64,000 nucleotides of DNA from Ekhidna sp965228795 (lineage in GTDB: Bacteria > Bacteroidota > Bacteroidia > Cytophagales > Cyclobacteriaceae): assembly GCF_965228795.1 (NCBI RefSeq), contig NZ_OZ245839.1, forward strand, positions 3,782,001-3,846,000, read 5' to 3'. Each line of letters begins with the position of its first letter. The first letter of the stretch is position 1. The translations under genes and the position numbers were made by a program. The notes under the pieces are model-generated. The model saw nothing but the letters and a program-made list of their open reading frames with translations, made no database searches and was not told where the DNA came from. Shown in pieces: positions 53,872 through 62,689 of this stretch.

Positions 53872-54729
53872 ATGCAATCACAAGAAAAAACGTATACCCC
53901 CGCCTCCGGCTACCTTGGCTTGTTTGTCAATGTGGTCATACTAGGAGCTGCCATCGCTATGATTGGCATCACAGACAATCCGGTTTGGACTCTGCTTTTT
54001 CTACCATGGATATTAATGATACCCGGATTCTTTTACGTCAACCCAAATGGATCCAGAGTGTTGGTTCTATTTGGTAAGTATATCGGTACAGTGAAAAAAA
54101 ACGGGTTCTATTGGGTGAATCCTTTTTATGCAAAGAAAAAGATCAGTCTCCGGGCCAGAAACTTTGATAGTGAGCGAATCAAAGTAAATGACAGCATTGG
54201 CAATCCGATAATGATCTCAGTGATCCTGGTATGGCGCGTAAGAGATACCTTTTCAGCAGCATTTGAGGTCGACGACTATGAAAATTTCGTTAGGGTACAG
54301 ACAGATGCAGCAGTAAGAAAGCTTGCAGGTACTTATCCATATGACAACTTTGATGATGAGCAAGCTGAGGTAACGCTAAGATCCGGCATTAAAGAAGTAA
54401 ACGAGGATCTTGAAAAAGAGCTGGATGAGAGACTTGCTATCGCGGGTATTGAAATATTGGAAGCTAGAATAGGCTACCTGGCTTATGCTCAAGAGATAGC
54501 AAGCGCAATGCTGAGAAGACAGCAAGCGACAGCTATAGTGGCAGCAAGGCATAAGATTGTAGAAGGTGCAGTCAGCATGGTAGAAATGGCTCTGGATCAG
54601 CTGAAAGAGAAAGATGTAATTGATCTGGATGATGAAAGACGAGCTGCTATGGTCAGCAATCTTATGGTTGTCTTATGTGCAGACAAAGATGTTTCACCGG
54701 TTGTTAATTCAGGAACCCTAAATCACTAA
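53872..54729 (+). CDS. SPFH/Band-7 domain membrane protein
   Basis: 285 residues: two N-terminal membrane helices (about 15-36 and 42-60) followed by an SPFH (prohibitin/flotillin) domain (about 65-230: VNPNGSRVLVLFGKYIGTVKKNGFYWVNPF in part, and MLRRQQATAIVAARHKIVEGAV in part). Such proteins form oligomeric membrane rings or scaffolds. The C-terminus is a short helical segment. Head of a tight group of small genes: a 50-residue protein, a PH-like membrane protein and an Arc-type DNA-binding protein. Confidence 0.93.
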   Translation: MQSQEKTYTPASGYLGLFVNVVILGAAIAMIGITDNPVWTLLFLPWILMIPGFFYVNPNGSRVLVLFGKYIGTVKKNGFYWVNPFYAKKKISLRARNFDSERIKVNDSIGNPIMISVILVWRVRDTFSAAFEVDDYENFVRVQTDAAVRKLAGTYPYDNFDDEQAEVTLRSGIKEVNEDLEKELDERLAIAGIEILEARIGYLAYAQEIASAMLRRQQATAIVAARHKIVEGAVSMVEMALDQLKEKDVIDLDDERRAAMVSNLMVVLCADKDVSPVVNSGTLNH

Positions 54730-54731
54730 TC

Positions 54732-54884
54732 ATGAATAACTATAAGTTTTTAAAGCAAAAAGCATTTGAAAAAGTGGAACGCTTCGAGAAAAGAATGCAG
54801 GAGTCTATGAGTCAGGGATGGAAGGTCAATAGCTTCACCTCTGACCATGGTTCGTTGGTAGTATTGCTTGAAAGAGAACGATAA
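54732..54884 (+). CDS. 50-residue protein resembling the DUF4177 C-terminus
   Basis: Complete frame from ATG 54732 to TAA 54882-54884, two bases after the SPFH stop. The N-terminus is a charged helix (FEKVERFEKRMQESMSQ) and the end reads GWKVNSFTSDHGSLVVLLER, the pattern (GW...F....G.LVVLLER) of the small DUF4177 family. It is conserved in position between the SPFH gene and the PH-like gene, with tight spacing on both sides, which supports coding. Function unknown. Confidence 0.65.
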   Translation: MNNYKFLKQKAFEKVERFEKRMQESMSQGWKVNSFTSDHGSLVVLLERER

Positions 54885-54893
54885 TATTATGTC

Positions 54894-55403
54894 ATGAAAG
54901 GAAAAATTCAATTCAAAGAAGAACAGAGTTTTATAGGAACATGGATGTTTTACCTGGTGATCGGCATTACTACGCTTTCTTTTATAGGTGCATCAATAAC
55001 CATTTGGTTAAATGAAACCAAAGAAGAGGGTATCATTGGGTTAATCATTGCCGGAGTTGTATGCGGTGGAGTTGTCGTATTATTTATTTATTCTAAGTTA
55101 TACGTCACCATAGATGATCGTGCCATTTATTATAGATATCCGCCTTTTGTCAATTCCGAACATAAACTCACCCAGACAGACATTAAAGAAGTATATGTCA
55201 GAGAGTATAACCCGATTTGGGAATATGGAGGATGGGGGTATCGAATAAGGCCCGGTAAAGGAAGAGCACTGAATGTCTCCGGTAATCAAGGGCTTCAATT
55301 AGAATTATCAAATGGCAAAAAGATCCTTTTAGGCACTCAAAAACCAGAGGCAATGAAGCAGGCAGTGAGGAGATTGAAAGAAAATTGGGGATTAGATGGC
55401 TAA
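54894..55403 (+). CDS. Two-helix membrane protein with PH-like C-terminal domain
   Basis: 169 residues: two membrane helices (about 16-36 and 47-66), then a beta-rich soluble domain (SKLYVTIDDRAIYYRYPPF, GKKILLGTQKPEAMKQAVRRL) that fits a bacterial PH-like fold of the DUF6141 type. The last 8 bp overlap the start of the ribbon-helix-helix gene (ATGGCTAA), so translation is coupled. Probably an inner-membrane partner of the SPFH protein (inference). Confidence 0.8.
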   Translation: MKGKIQFKEEQSFIGTWMFYLVIGITTLSFIGASITIWLNETKEEGIIGLIIAGVVCGGVVVLFIYSKLYVTIDDRAIYYRYPPFVNSEHKLTQTDIKEVYVREYNPIWEYGGWGYRIRPGKGRALNVSGNQGLQLELSNGKKILLGTQKPEAMKQAVRRLKENWGLDG

Positions 55404-55554
55404 GAAAAAACCATTTGCGCTACGGTTAAATGAAGACACTATGAAAGCCCTGGAGAAATGGGCAGCAGACGAATTTCGCTCTACCAACGGCCAGATTGAG
55501 TGGATTATTCATAAAGCATTAAAGGAAAATGGAAAACTAAAAAAAGAAGAGTAA
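55396..55554 (+). CDS. Arc-type ribbon-helix-helix DNA-binding protein
   Basis: 52 residues, too short for most gene finders. The RHH fold is visible: strand KKPFALRLNEDTMKALEKWA, then FRSTNGQIEWIIHKALKENG, where the Arc-type NSEI position is NGQI. These bind DNA as dimers, often as autoregulators. It overlaps the preceding membrane protein by 8 bp and is followed 13 bp later by the zinc-ribbon protein. No toxin gene is next to it, so a toxin-antitoxin role is not supported. Confidence 0.8.
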   Translation: MAKKKPFALRLNEDTMKALEKWAADEFRSTNGQIEWIIHKALKENGKLKKEE

Positions 55555-55567
55555 TTACTTTAGTAAT

Positions 55568-55876
55568 ATGAGCAAATTCATGTGTCCAAATTGCCAAAGT
55601 AAGCTCTCACTTACCCGACTGATTTTTAAGCAAAACAAGCCTTTCAAGTGTTTAAGTTGCGATTCAAAGCTCATTTTAGATAAAATTCAATATCAGACCT
55701 TTGGGGCATGGATTGGTGGATCAGTTGGAGCTTTGGGTACTTTTACCGCACTAGTCCTGCTCAGGAATTACAACTTAGTCATTAAGTTTTTAGGCCTATT
55801 AATTATTAGCATAATTATTCTAGCCCTTGGCACATATATCTTCAAACAAAATGCAAAAGTGATTTCAATTAATTGA
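55568..55876 (+). CDS. Zinc-ribbon membrane protein
   Basis: 102 residues. N-terminal zinc ribbon with two CxxC knuckles (CPNC at 6-9, CLSC at 28-31), followed by two membrane helices (about 45-66 and 73-95). Small CxxC-CxxC membrane proteins are common and uncharacterised. Last of the SPFH group by spacing; a kinase with its own promoter follows. Confidence 0.75.
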   Translation: MSKFMCPNCQSKLSLTRLIFKQNKPFKCLSCDSKLILDKIQYQTFGAWIGGSVGALGTFTALVLLRNYNLVIKFLGLLIISIIILALGTYIFKQNAKVISIN

Positions 55877-55951
55877 TCGATTAATATCCTTCATTGATAG
55901 CATAAGTACATTCAAATAGGGGAAACATTTCTTTCCAGTTTATCAAAAGTT

Positions 55952-55959
55952 TATATTTG
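55952..55959 (+). promoter_or_regulatory. Candidate -7 element of the histidine kinase gene
   Basis: TATATTTG, a full match to TAnnTTTG, 21 bp before the kinase ATG. The sequence 19 bp upstream (TTCT) is a poor -33 box. The TTG inside this element could in principle start a longer protein, but the promoter reading is preferred. Confidence 0.5.
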
Positions 55960-55980
55960 GATGACTGGCTATTTTCAAAA

Positions 55981-58200
55981 ATGTATAAAATCAACCTCCT
56001 ATTTGCTTTATGCGCACTTTCTATTCCGTTGTTAGGACAAGTATCCACTATAGATAGTCTACGCACCGAAATAACCAATTCGGATTACGATACAACTAAG
56101 ATCAGCTTATTAATAGATTTAGCTTACGAACTAAATGATTCCAGCAGTCTCGATGTAGCCAGAGAAGCCTTCCAACTGGGAAAAAATGTTACTTTTCCTA
56201 AATATCGTGGAAGATCAGAGGCCGTATACGGACTATTTCTATCTAGCTATAACCTTGATTCAGGTCTTTTTTACATAACCCAAGGTGCCAATAGATACCT
56301 AGAAAATGATCTCACAAGTAGAGCTGCTAATGCTTTTTATATCAAGGGAATCTTGCAAGAAGTCAATGAACTCACTGACGAAGCAGTACGCTCCTATGAA
56401 AAAACGGTAGAAATAAGTGAAGCAAACGATCATTTTAAAGAGTTGGGAGATGCAGCCTATGCCCTGGCCAATATTTATAACATAAGAGGAAGAAACGTCG
56501 AAGCGCTTGAGCTTGCTCTTAAAGCAAAGGATGCATTCCAAAATGGTGAATTCACCCGTGAAATCGGACAGACCTTGAATCAAATAGGTATTATATATGA
56601 TCAGAAAGGATTATACTCTGAGGCCCTTGAAAACTACCTTCAGGCAAGAGATATTGCCATCCAAACTAAAGACATTAACGGAGAGATTTTAATCAACAAT
56701 AACATGGGGGTCATTTATGATAACATGAATGACTCTGACAAAGCGCTACAATACTACGGAGATGCACTTGAAAAAGCCCGTATAAATGGCCTTGAAGATA
56801 GCGAAGCGACTCTTTTAAATAACCTTTCCTATATCCACTTAAAAAATGGAGATACTTCACAGGCTATATCTTTACTAAAGCGTTCATTAGATATTGACCT
56901 TTCAGAGATTTATCCGTGCTTTGAAAGCTACCCTCTCGAAGGTCTTGGATCAATATTTATTGCTCAGGGAAAGGTTGACTCGGCTGAATATCTGCTGAAA
57001 AAATCACTGGAGCGAGGAATAAAATGTGAAGATGTGGCTGTCCTATCATCTGTTTATAAGGATTTAGGAATGCTTTATGCTAAAATCGGTCAAAACAACA
57101 AAGCAAAAGAGGCCTTTAGAAAAGCGCTGGATGTTAGCTCAACATCTAATCTGATTGTAGAAACAAAAGAGATACTTTACGAACTGTATAAGTTTTACAA
57201 AAAGAATAACAACACCACCCTGGCGATGGATTATTTGGAGTCTTATCAAACACTCGTTGACTCCATTTATGAGGCTAAAAACGTAGAAAAAGCTACGCAA
57301 CTAGCCGCTGAATACGATTTCAGAAAACAGGTCGCTGAAATGGAAAATGAGCGACTTCAGTCTGAGCAAAAACTGGCACAAGAGATTGAGGCAAAGAAGA
57401 GTGAAAACCGATTGATTTTACTAGCCCTGGTATTATTCTTTTTATTGGCAATTTCTCTGGGCAGGTCATACTACGTAATCCAGAAAAGAAACAAGAAACT
57501 CCGCTGGCTCAATGATGAAAAGAACAAACTAATGGGGATTGTTGCCCATGATCTTCGGAATCCCTTAAACATGATTATCGGGCTCATTCCATTATTTAAA
57601 GATCATTTAAGCCAGAACAAAGATCCACACCTGGAAAAATATGTAGAGCTCATGGAGGCTTCCTCTGAGCGTATGCGAGATATGATTGACCGGGTGCTTG
57701 ATATCAGTGCTATTGAAAACATGAAAGTCAATCTCAAACTTGAGAAAACCGACCTTACCACTCTTACTTATGAGTCTATCCATAATTTTGACGTGATTGC
57801 TGCTCAAAAGAAGATCAAAATCGTAGATGATATTGACAAATCTGAGGAGCGATTCTCAGTTGTAGACCCGAATTATCTGGTGCAGGTTATTGATAATCTT
57901 CTTTCAAATGCAATCAAATTTTCAGATAAAGGAAAACAAATAGAAGTCTCTCTCATATCTGAAAATGAACACTACGAAATTAAAGTGAAAGACGAGGGGC
58001 CTGGAATTCCAGAGAAAGATCAAAAAAACCTATTCAAAGCGTATACCACACTAAGTTCGAAACCCACCGGTCAAGAACGCTCAACCGGATTAGGTCTATC
58101 AATCGCTTATAAATTCATCAAAGCAATGGGAGGAGAAATTAAAGTGGATAGTACGCCCGGTGAGGGCACCTCTTTCAATCTAAGATTTAAAAAAGCTTAA
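55981..58200 (+). CDS. TPR sensor histidine kinase
   Basis: 739 residues: signal peptide-like N-terminus (MYKINLLFALCALSIPLLG), about seven TPR repeats (about 60-400, periplasmic by topology), one membrane helix (about 480-500, LILLALVLFFLLAISLG) and a coiled segment. The kinase core follows: HisKA H-box MGIVAHDLRNPLNMIIG, N-box NLLSNAIKFSDKG, and G-boxes GPGIPEKDQ and STGLGLSIAY. No receiver domain and no response-regulator gene adjacent, so it is an orphan kinase. The start at 55981 leaves the upstream TATATTTG as promoter. Its stop overlaps the FNR gene stop by 4 bp. Confidence 0.93.
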   Translation: MYKINLLFALCALSIPLLGQVSTIDSLRTEITNSDYDTTKISLLIDLAYELNDSSSLDVAREAFQLGKNVTFPKYRGRSEAVYGLFLSSYNLDSGLFYITQGANRYLENDLTSRAANAFYIKGILQEVNELTDEAVRSYEKTVEISEANDHFKELGDAAYALANIYNIRGRNVEALELALKAKDAFQNGEFTREIGQTLNQIGIIYDQKGLYSEALENYLQARDIAIQTKDINGEILINNNMGVIYDNMNDSDKALQYYGDALEKARINGLEDSEATLLNNLSYIHLKNGDTSQAISLLKRSLDIDLSEIYPCFESYPLEGLGSIFIAQGKVDSAEYLLKKSLERGIKCEDVAVLSSVYKDLGMLYAKIGQNNKAKEAFRKALDVSSTSNLIVETKEILYELYKFYKKNNNTTLAMDYLESYQTLVDSIYEAKNVEKATQLAAEYDFRKQVAEMENERLQSEQKLAQEIEAKKSENRLILLALVLFFLLAISLGRSYYVIQKRNKKLRWLNDEKNKLMGIVAHDLRNPLNMIIGLIPLFKDHLSQNKDPHLEKYVELMEASSERMRDMIDRVLDISAIENMKVNLKLEKTDLTTLTYESIHNFDVIAAQKKIKIVDDIDKSEERFSVVDPNYLVQVIDNLLSNAIKFSDKGKQIEVSLISENEHYEIKVKDEGPGIPEKDQKNLFKAYTTLSSKPTGQERSTGLGLSIAYKFIKAMGGEIKVDSTPGEGTSFNLRFKKA

Positions 58201-59267
58201 CCGATTTCTACTCGAACCCTATCAGTAAGTGGTTTCCCTACACATGTAAGTACGTATCCGTCATCAAGTTCCTCTTGGGAGAGTCCTTCTGCCTCATCTA
58301 TACTAATTTGACCTTCCACACACTTTCCTCGACAAGCGGTACACAACCCACTCTGGCAAGAATATGGCATATCCAGATCGTTATCAAGAGCAGTTTCCAA
58401 GATGGCGGCACTCTTTTTCATCGTAATTGAGTACTCCTCGCCATCTAATAAAATGGTTACCTCACTTTCCGTGGTGTCCTTATCAATAATTTCAGTAGGT
58501 GAAGTTTTACCGGCTTCAAAACTTTCCATTCTGATTTTTCCTGCCTTCACTCCTATTTTATCCAGACCTTCAGAAACAACATCCATCATTGGCTGTGGTC
58601 CACATATATAGTATTCGGTTTTGTCACTTACTTTAATTGCCTTACAGATATCCCCTATCATATTTGGGGTAGGTCTACCCTGATATTCTGCCTCACCTTC
58701 TTCCAAAATGTGTATAGCTCTAAACCTTGCAGGATATTTCTGCTCTAGTTCAGCGATCAATTCTTTAAAAATGACATACTCTTCTTTCCTATTCCCGTAG
58801 ATAAGTGTTGTCTTACTATTTGATTCTTTAAGAAGTATTGAGCGAATAATTGACATCAATGGAGTTATACCACTTCCTCCTCCGAAGAACACAGCATCTC
58901 TATTATTTCCCTCGTCATAGGCAGTCGTAAACATACCCATCGGTTCCATGATCTGTATTTGATCACCTGCCTTGGCATGATCATTCAAATCATTCGACAT
59001 GGCCCCTCCATCCACTCGCTTAACCGTAACAGCCGGATTTTCATCTTCAAATGGCGTTGTACATAGAGAGTATGCTCTTCTTATTTTTTTTCCGTTCACA
59101 TCTTTAATCAATGTGATAAACTGTCCCGGCTCATATTCAAACGACTCTGGTTTTTCAAAAACAAGATTTACAGCATCCTTTGCCACGTTGACAACTTCCT
59201 TGATCGTCAGCATTTGATACCTATCGTCTTTTTGTTTTTTCTTTTTCTTGAATAATGAGAATGCCAT
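58197..59267 (-). CDS. Ferredoxin--NADP reductase-like protein with C-terminal [2Fe-2S] domain
   Basis: 356 residues, PaaE/HmpX-like. N-terminal FAD domain (PGQFITLIKDVNGKKIRRAYSLC in part), NAD(P) domain (FFGGGSGITPLMSIIR) and a C-terminal plant-type ferredoxin domain with CQSGLCTACRGKC (the C-x4-C-x2-C motif, with the fourth Cys further on in VLTCVG). It passes electrons from NAD(P)H to an oxygenase or other acceptor; no partner is adjacent. Expressed from a perfect consensus promoter. Convergent with the kinase; the stop codons overlap. Confidence 0.92.
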   Translation of the reverse strand: MAFSLFKKKKKQKDDRYQMLTIKEVVNVAKDAVNLVFEKPESFEYEPGQFITLIKDVNGKKIRRAYSLCTTPFEDENPAVTVKRVDGGAMSNDLNDHAKAGDQIQIMEPMGMFTTAYDEGNNRDAVFFGGGSGITPLMSIIRSILLKESNSKTTLIYGNRKEEYVIFKELIAELEQKYPARFRAIHILEEGEAEYQGRPTPNMIGDICKAIKVSDKTEYYICGPQPMMDVVSEGLDKIGVKAGKIRMESFEAGKTSPTEIIDKDTTESEVTILLDGEEYSITMKKSAAILETALDNDLDMPYSCQSGLCTACRGKCVEGQISIDEAEGLSQEELDDGYVLTCVGKPLTDRVRVEIG

Positions 59268-59286
59268 AATTTGAATTTTAAGGGCG

Positions 59287-59317
59287 CAAAGATAGTTCTC
59301 GAATCAAGTCAAGCAAA
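59287..59317 (-). promoter_or_regulatory. Consensus promoter of the FNR gene
   Basis: On the minus strand: TTTG (59314-59317), exactly 19 bases, then TATCTTTG (59287-59294), a full match to TTTG-N19-TAnnTTTG. It lies 19 bp before the ATG. With the lepA and purB promoters it shows the canonical Bacteroidota sigma specificity. Confidence 0.88.
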
Positions 59318-59340
59318 GCAAACTTGATTTATCAATCAAC

Positions 59341-59371
59341 TTCGGCAAGTAAACATGATGAGGTACTTTTG
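59341..59371 (+). promoter_or_regulatory. Promoter of purB
   Basis: TTCG (59341-59344), exactly 19 bases, then TACTTTTG (59364-59371). The -7 box is perfect and the -33 box has one mismatch. The purB ATG is 27 bp downstream. Divergent from the FNR promoter 23 bp away. Confidence 0.8.
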
Positions 59372-59398
59372 TGTTCGTTTTTACAATCACATATTTGA

Positions 59399-60742
59399 AT
59401 GAATTTTAATCCACTTGAAGGGATCTCCCCTATCGACGGAAGATATAGATCTAAAGTATCACTACTTTCTGATTATTTCTCTGAAAAAGCATTAATCCAA
59501 TACCGGGTCAAGGTAGAGGTGCTGTATTTTATCGCATTATATGAAAGTGGCATCCCACAATTAGCCGCCTACAATGCAGACAAGAATGAAGCCTTGAAAA
59601 AGATCTACGAGACGTTTTCACTGGAAGATGCAGAGGCAATCAAAGAAATTGAGAAAACGACCAACCATGATGTAAAAGCGGTTGAATATTTTCTAAAGGA
59701 AAAATTTGATGAGTTAGGTCTTTCAGATTTTAAAGAATTCATTCACTTTGGACTGACCTCCCAGGATATCAACAACACCTCCATACCTCTTTCACTAAAA
59801 GAAGCCCTAAATGAGGTGTTTGTACCAAAATTATTGAGTCTGGTATCATCTCTGGAAAGTAAATCGGATGAGTGGAGTGAAATACCAATGTTGGCAAAGA
59901 CACATGGACAGCCGGCCTCACCGACCAGATTAGGCAAAGAAATAAATGTATTTGCAGTTAGGCTTAAAGAGCAACTCGACCTTTTGAATCAGGTGCCATT
60001 TGCAGCGAAGTTTGGTGGCGCCACAGGTAATTTTAATGCGCATACAGTGGCATATCCTAATTACGACTGGCATGCGTTTGGTGATCAGTTTGTGAAAGAA
60101 AAACTGGGACTTAAAAGAAGTCACCCTACCACACAAATCGAGCATTACGATCACTTAGCCGCATTGTTTGATGCCTTAAAGCGGATAAATACCATCTTGA
60201 TTGATTTTTCAAGGGATGTGTGGCAATACATCTCCATGAATTATTTCACTCAAACCATCGCTAAAAATGAGGTGGGTTCATCAGCTATGCCTCATAAGGT
60301 CAACCCAATTGACTTTGAGAATGCAGAAGGTAATCTCGGAATGGCTAACGCGATTTTTGAACATCTGAGTGCCAAATTACCTATTTCAAGGCTGCAAAGA
60401 GATTTAACAGACTCGACTGTTTTGAGAAATATCGGTACTCCAATCGCCCATTCATTCATTGCCATTCTTTCGCTGGAAAAGGGACTTTCTAAAATCCATG
60501 CGAATGAAAAAGCCATTCGTGCTGACCTTGAAGAGAACTGGGCGGTAGTTGCAGAAGCCATTCAAACCATATTGAGGAGGGAAGGCTATCCTAAACCTTA
60601 TGAAGCATTAAAGGCATTAACACGAACCAATGAAGCCATCACCCAAGAATCCATTAGTGTATTCATTGACGGCTTGAATGTATCGGAAGAAGTTAAGGCA
60701 GAACTCAAGGTGATTACACCGTATAACTACACAGGGAAATAA
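59399..60742 (+). CDS. purB: Adenylosuccinate lyase
   Basis: Acts twice in purine synthesis (SAICAR to AICAR and adenylosuccinate to AMP). Signature loop GSSAMPHKVNPIDFENAEGN (about 293-312), catalytic THGQPASPT (His169), and TSQDINNT (120-127) are all present. At 447 residues it is full length. It carries its own promoter and stands alone. Confidence 0.97.
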   Translation: MNFNPLEGISPIDGRYRSKVSLLSDYFSEKALIQYRVKVEVLYFIALYESGIPQLAAYNADKNEALKKIYETFSLEDAEAIKEIEKTTNHDVKAVEYFLKEKFDELGLSDFKEFIHFGLTSQDINNTSIPLSLKEALNEVFVPKLLSLVSSLESKSDEWSEIPMLAKTHGQPASPTRLGKEINVFAVRLKEQLDLLNQVPFAAKFGGATGNFNAHTVAYPNYDWHAFGDQFVKEKLGLKRSHPTTQIEHYDHLAALFDALKRINTILIDFSRDVWQYISMNYFTQTIAKNEVGSSAMPHKVNPIDFENAEGNLGMANAIFEHLSAKLPISRLQRDLTDSTVLRNIGTPIAHSFIAILSLEKGLSKIHANEKAIRADLEENWAVVAEAIQTILRREGYPKPYEALKALTRTNEAITQESISVFIDGLNVSEEVKAELKVITPYNYTGK

Positions 60743-60785
60743 CAACTATATCTGTTCAACACAAATTTTGATCAAGATTCCATTT

Positions 60786-61100
60786 TTACTCACCAGCGGT
60801 AGACATGTATGTCCCATCGACAAGTAATTCTATTTTAATGCCATCCGAAACCAGTGCTTCGTTTCCATTTTCTGTTACGGTAACCTTAATCGGCACAATC
60901 GGATTTAAAGATTTGAATTGAGCTTCAAGCCTTTTATCATCAATTTCTAAATAGTACGGTGTTTTAAATGTTTCAGCGCTAGACCCACTCGTTATCATCT
61001 CAAACTGAACAGGTGATTCAGCAGTAACACTCATTTCTCTGCTCACTTTTTGACCACAAGAAACCAGCAAAATGCATAGCATTGGTAAAATTCGTATCAT
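60786..61100 (-). CDS. Small lipoprotein of unknown function
   Basis: 104 residues, lipobox LVSC (Cys15) after MIRILPMLCILL. The mature part is a small beta-rich domain (VQFEMITSGSS, PIKVTVTENGNEAL, IELLVDGTYMSTAG) with no motif I recognise. It converges on purB with a 43-bp gap and lies 92 bp from the pyrB stop, so it may have its own promoter; CAAAATAA on the plus strand (61122-61129) is one base from a -7 box for it. Confidence 0.7.
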   Translation of the reverse strand: MIRILPMLCILLVSCGQKVSREMSVTAESPVQFEMITSGSSAETFKTPYYLEIDDKRLEAQFKSLNPIVPIKVTVTENGNEALVSDGIKIELLVDGTYMSTAGE

Positions 61101-61192
61101 TCGATTACAGGTTAGTTATTTGCAAAATAAAAATAAAACACAAATAATAAACTTACGAAAAATAATTTCAGATTAGTGTCAAATCTTTTGAA

Positions 61193-62116
61193 CTAGGCCA
61201 CACCTGCTAAAAGATAAAGCACGGCCATTCTTACTGCTACCCCATTTTCAACCTGCTGTAGAATGATCGAGTGCTCAGAGTCAGCTACATCGCTGGTTAT
61301 TTCCACACCACGATTAATTGGCCCGGGATGCATAATGGTGATTTCTTTATTCAAGGAATCAAGCAGTTGCTTGTTTACTCCAAAATACTGAGAATATTCT
61401 CTAAGCGAAGGAAAGTATCTCATCTGTTGTCGTTCAAGCTGAATTCGTAGAATATTCGCTATATCACACCACTCAAGTGCTTTTCTAATGCTTGTTTCCA
61501 CTTTAACTCCCAACTCTCCAATGTGCTTGGGTAATAGTGTGGCGGGCCCACAAACCATCACTTCAGCACCCAGCGTTTGAAGAGCAAAAATGTTTGATAG
61601 TGCCACTCTCGAGTGAAGAATATCTCCTACGATTACGACTTTCTTTCCCTCTACCGCACCGCATTTTTCCTGTATTGAAAAGGTATCTAACAGTGCCTGT
61701 GTGGGGTGCTCGTGCGTTCCATCTCCTGCATTAATGATATTAGCATCAATATGTTTTGAGAGAAAGTGTGGAGCTCCGGGGCTGGAGTGTCTCATCACCA
61801 CCATGTCTACCTTCATCGCCAAAATGTTATTGACGGTATCTAGTAGAGTCTCACCCTTTTTAACAGAACTACCTGAAGCTGAAAAATTGACAACATCTGC
61901 GGATAGTCTCTTCTCCGCCAGCTCAAAAGATAGCTTAGTACGGGTCGAGTTCTCAAAGAATATGTTAGCAACCGTGACATCCCTCAAGGAAGGTACCTTT
62001 TTAATCGGCCGGTTAATTACTTCTTTAAAATTGGTTGCGGTTTGAAAAATGAGTTCTATTTCCTCTCTATCAAGGTTTTTAATTCCAAGTAGATGTTTTG
62101 TTTTTAGTTGACTCAT
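61193..62116 (-). CDS. pyrB: Aspartate carbamoyltransferase catalytic subunit
   Basis: Second step of pyrimidine synthesis. 307 residues with the carbamoyl-phosphate site FFENSTRTKLSFELA (STRT 57-60), HPTQALLDTF and HPGPINRGVEI. The ATG at 62114-62116 is chosen because it overlaps the pyrR stop by 4 bp (ATGA) and homologs begin there; the longer frame adds seven residues. Forms an operon with pyrR, which would control it. Confidence 0.96.
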   Translation of the reverse strand: MSQLKTKHLLGIKNLDREEIELIFQTATNFKEVINRPIKKVPSLRDVTVANIFFENSTRTKLSFELAEKRLSADVVNFSASGSSVKKGETLLDTVNNILAMKVDMVVMRHSSPGAPHFLSKHIDANIINAGDGTHEHPTQALLDTFSIQEKCGAVEGKKVVIVGDILHSRVALSNIFALQTLGAEVMVCGPATLLPKHIGELGVKVETSIRKALEWCDIANILRIQLERQQMRYFPSLREYSQYFGVNKQLLDSLNKEITIMHPGPINRGVEITSDVADSEHSIILQQVENGVAVRMAVLYLLAGVA

Positions 62117-62655
62117 TCTTCTTTTGTGATTAACCAAATACGATCTTCAGTTTGCTTGGCATCCAATTCTACCAATACTTTTTGCGATTGAATGGTATTT
62201 ACTTTTCTCCCAACATAGTTAGCCTCTACCGGGATATGCCTACTATACAATCGATCAATGAGCACCAGTAATTCCACCTTAGCCGGCCTCCCGAAAGTAT
62301 TCATAGCATCAAGAGCTGCTCGCACTGTTCGCCCGGTGAATAACACATCATCCACCAGGATTACATTTTTATTTTCTATCAAAAATGGAATTTTTGTCTG
62401 ACTCGGAGTGATGGGTTCGTCTCTTCTCCTAAAGTCATCTCTATGAAAAGTAGTATCTAAATATCCCAGGTGGATATCTTTCTTGATTAGTTTTTCCAGC
62501 TGTGTTTTAACACGTTCAGCCAGAAATATCCCTCGCGGTTGCATCCCTATGATTACCGACTGGGAAAAATCTTCATGAACTTCAATGAGTTGTTGGCACA
62601 ATCGGCTGATCGTGACTTTTAGGAGTGGGCTATCGAAAAGCAGTCGCTTTTGCAT
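62113..62655 (-). CDS. pyrR: Pyrimidine operon regulator / uracil phosphoribosyltransferase PyrR
   Basis: 180 residues. The PRPP-binding loop NVILVDDVLFTGRTVRAAL (about 97-115) and a basic RNA-contact face are as in PyrR. It attenuates or represses pyr gene expression in response to UMP and may have weak uracil phosphoribosyltransferase activity. Upstream of, and translationally coupled to, pyrB. No attenuator hairpin is visible in the short leader. Confidence 0.93.
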   Translation of the reverse strand: MQKRLLFDSPLLKVTISRLCQQLIEVHEDFSQSVIIGMQPRGIFLAERVKTQLEKLIKKDIHLGYLDTTFHRDDFRRRDEPITPSQTKIPFLIENKNVILVDDVLFTGRTVRAALDAMNTFGRPAKVELLVLIDRLYSRHIPVEANYVGRKVNTIQSQKVLVELDAKQTEDRIWLITKEE

Positions 62656-62670
62656 GAGTAATTCTTACTG

Positions 62671-62678
62671 CAAAAGTA
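62671..62678 (-). promoter_or_regulatory. Candidate -7 element of the pyrRB operon
   Basis: TACTTTTG on the minus strand, perfect to the consensus, 15 bp from the pyrR ATG. No TTTG is found 19 bp further upstream, where the neighbouring gene's end begins. Confidence 0.55.
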
Positions 62679-62689
62679 ATGTGTTAGCA

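Noticed and set aside
55396..55554. Antitoxin of a toxin-antitoxin pair
   Set aside because: The RHH fold fits an antitoxin, but no toxin-like gene is adjacent; the neighbours are membrane proteins.
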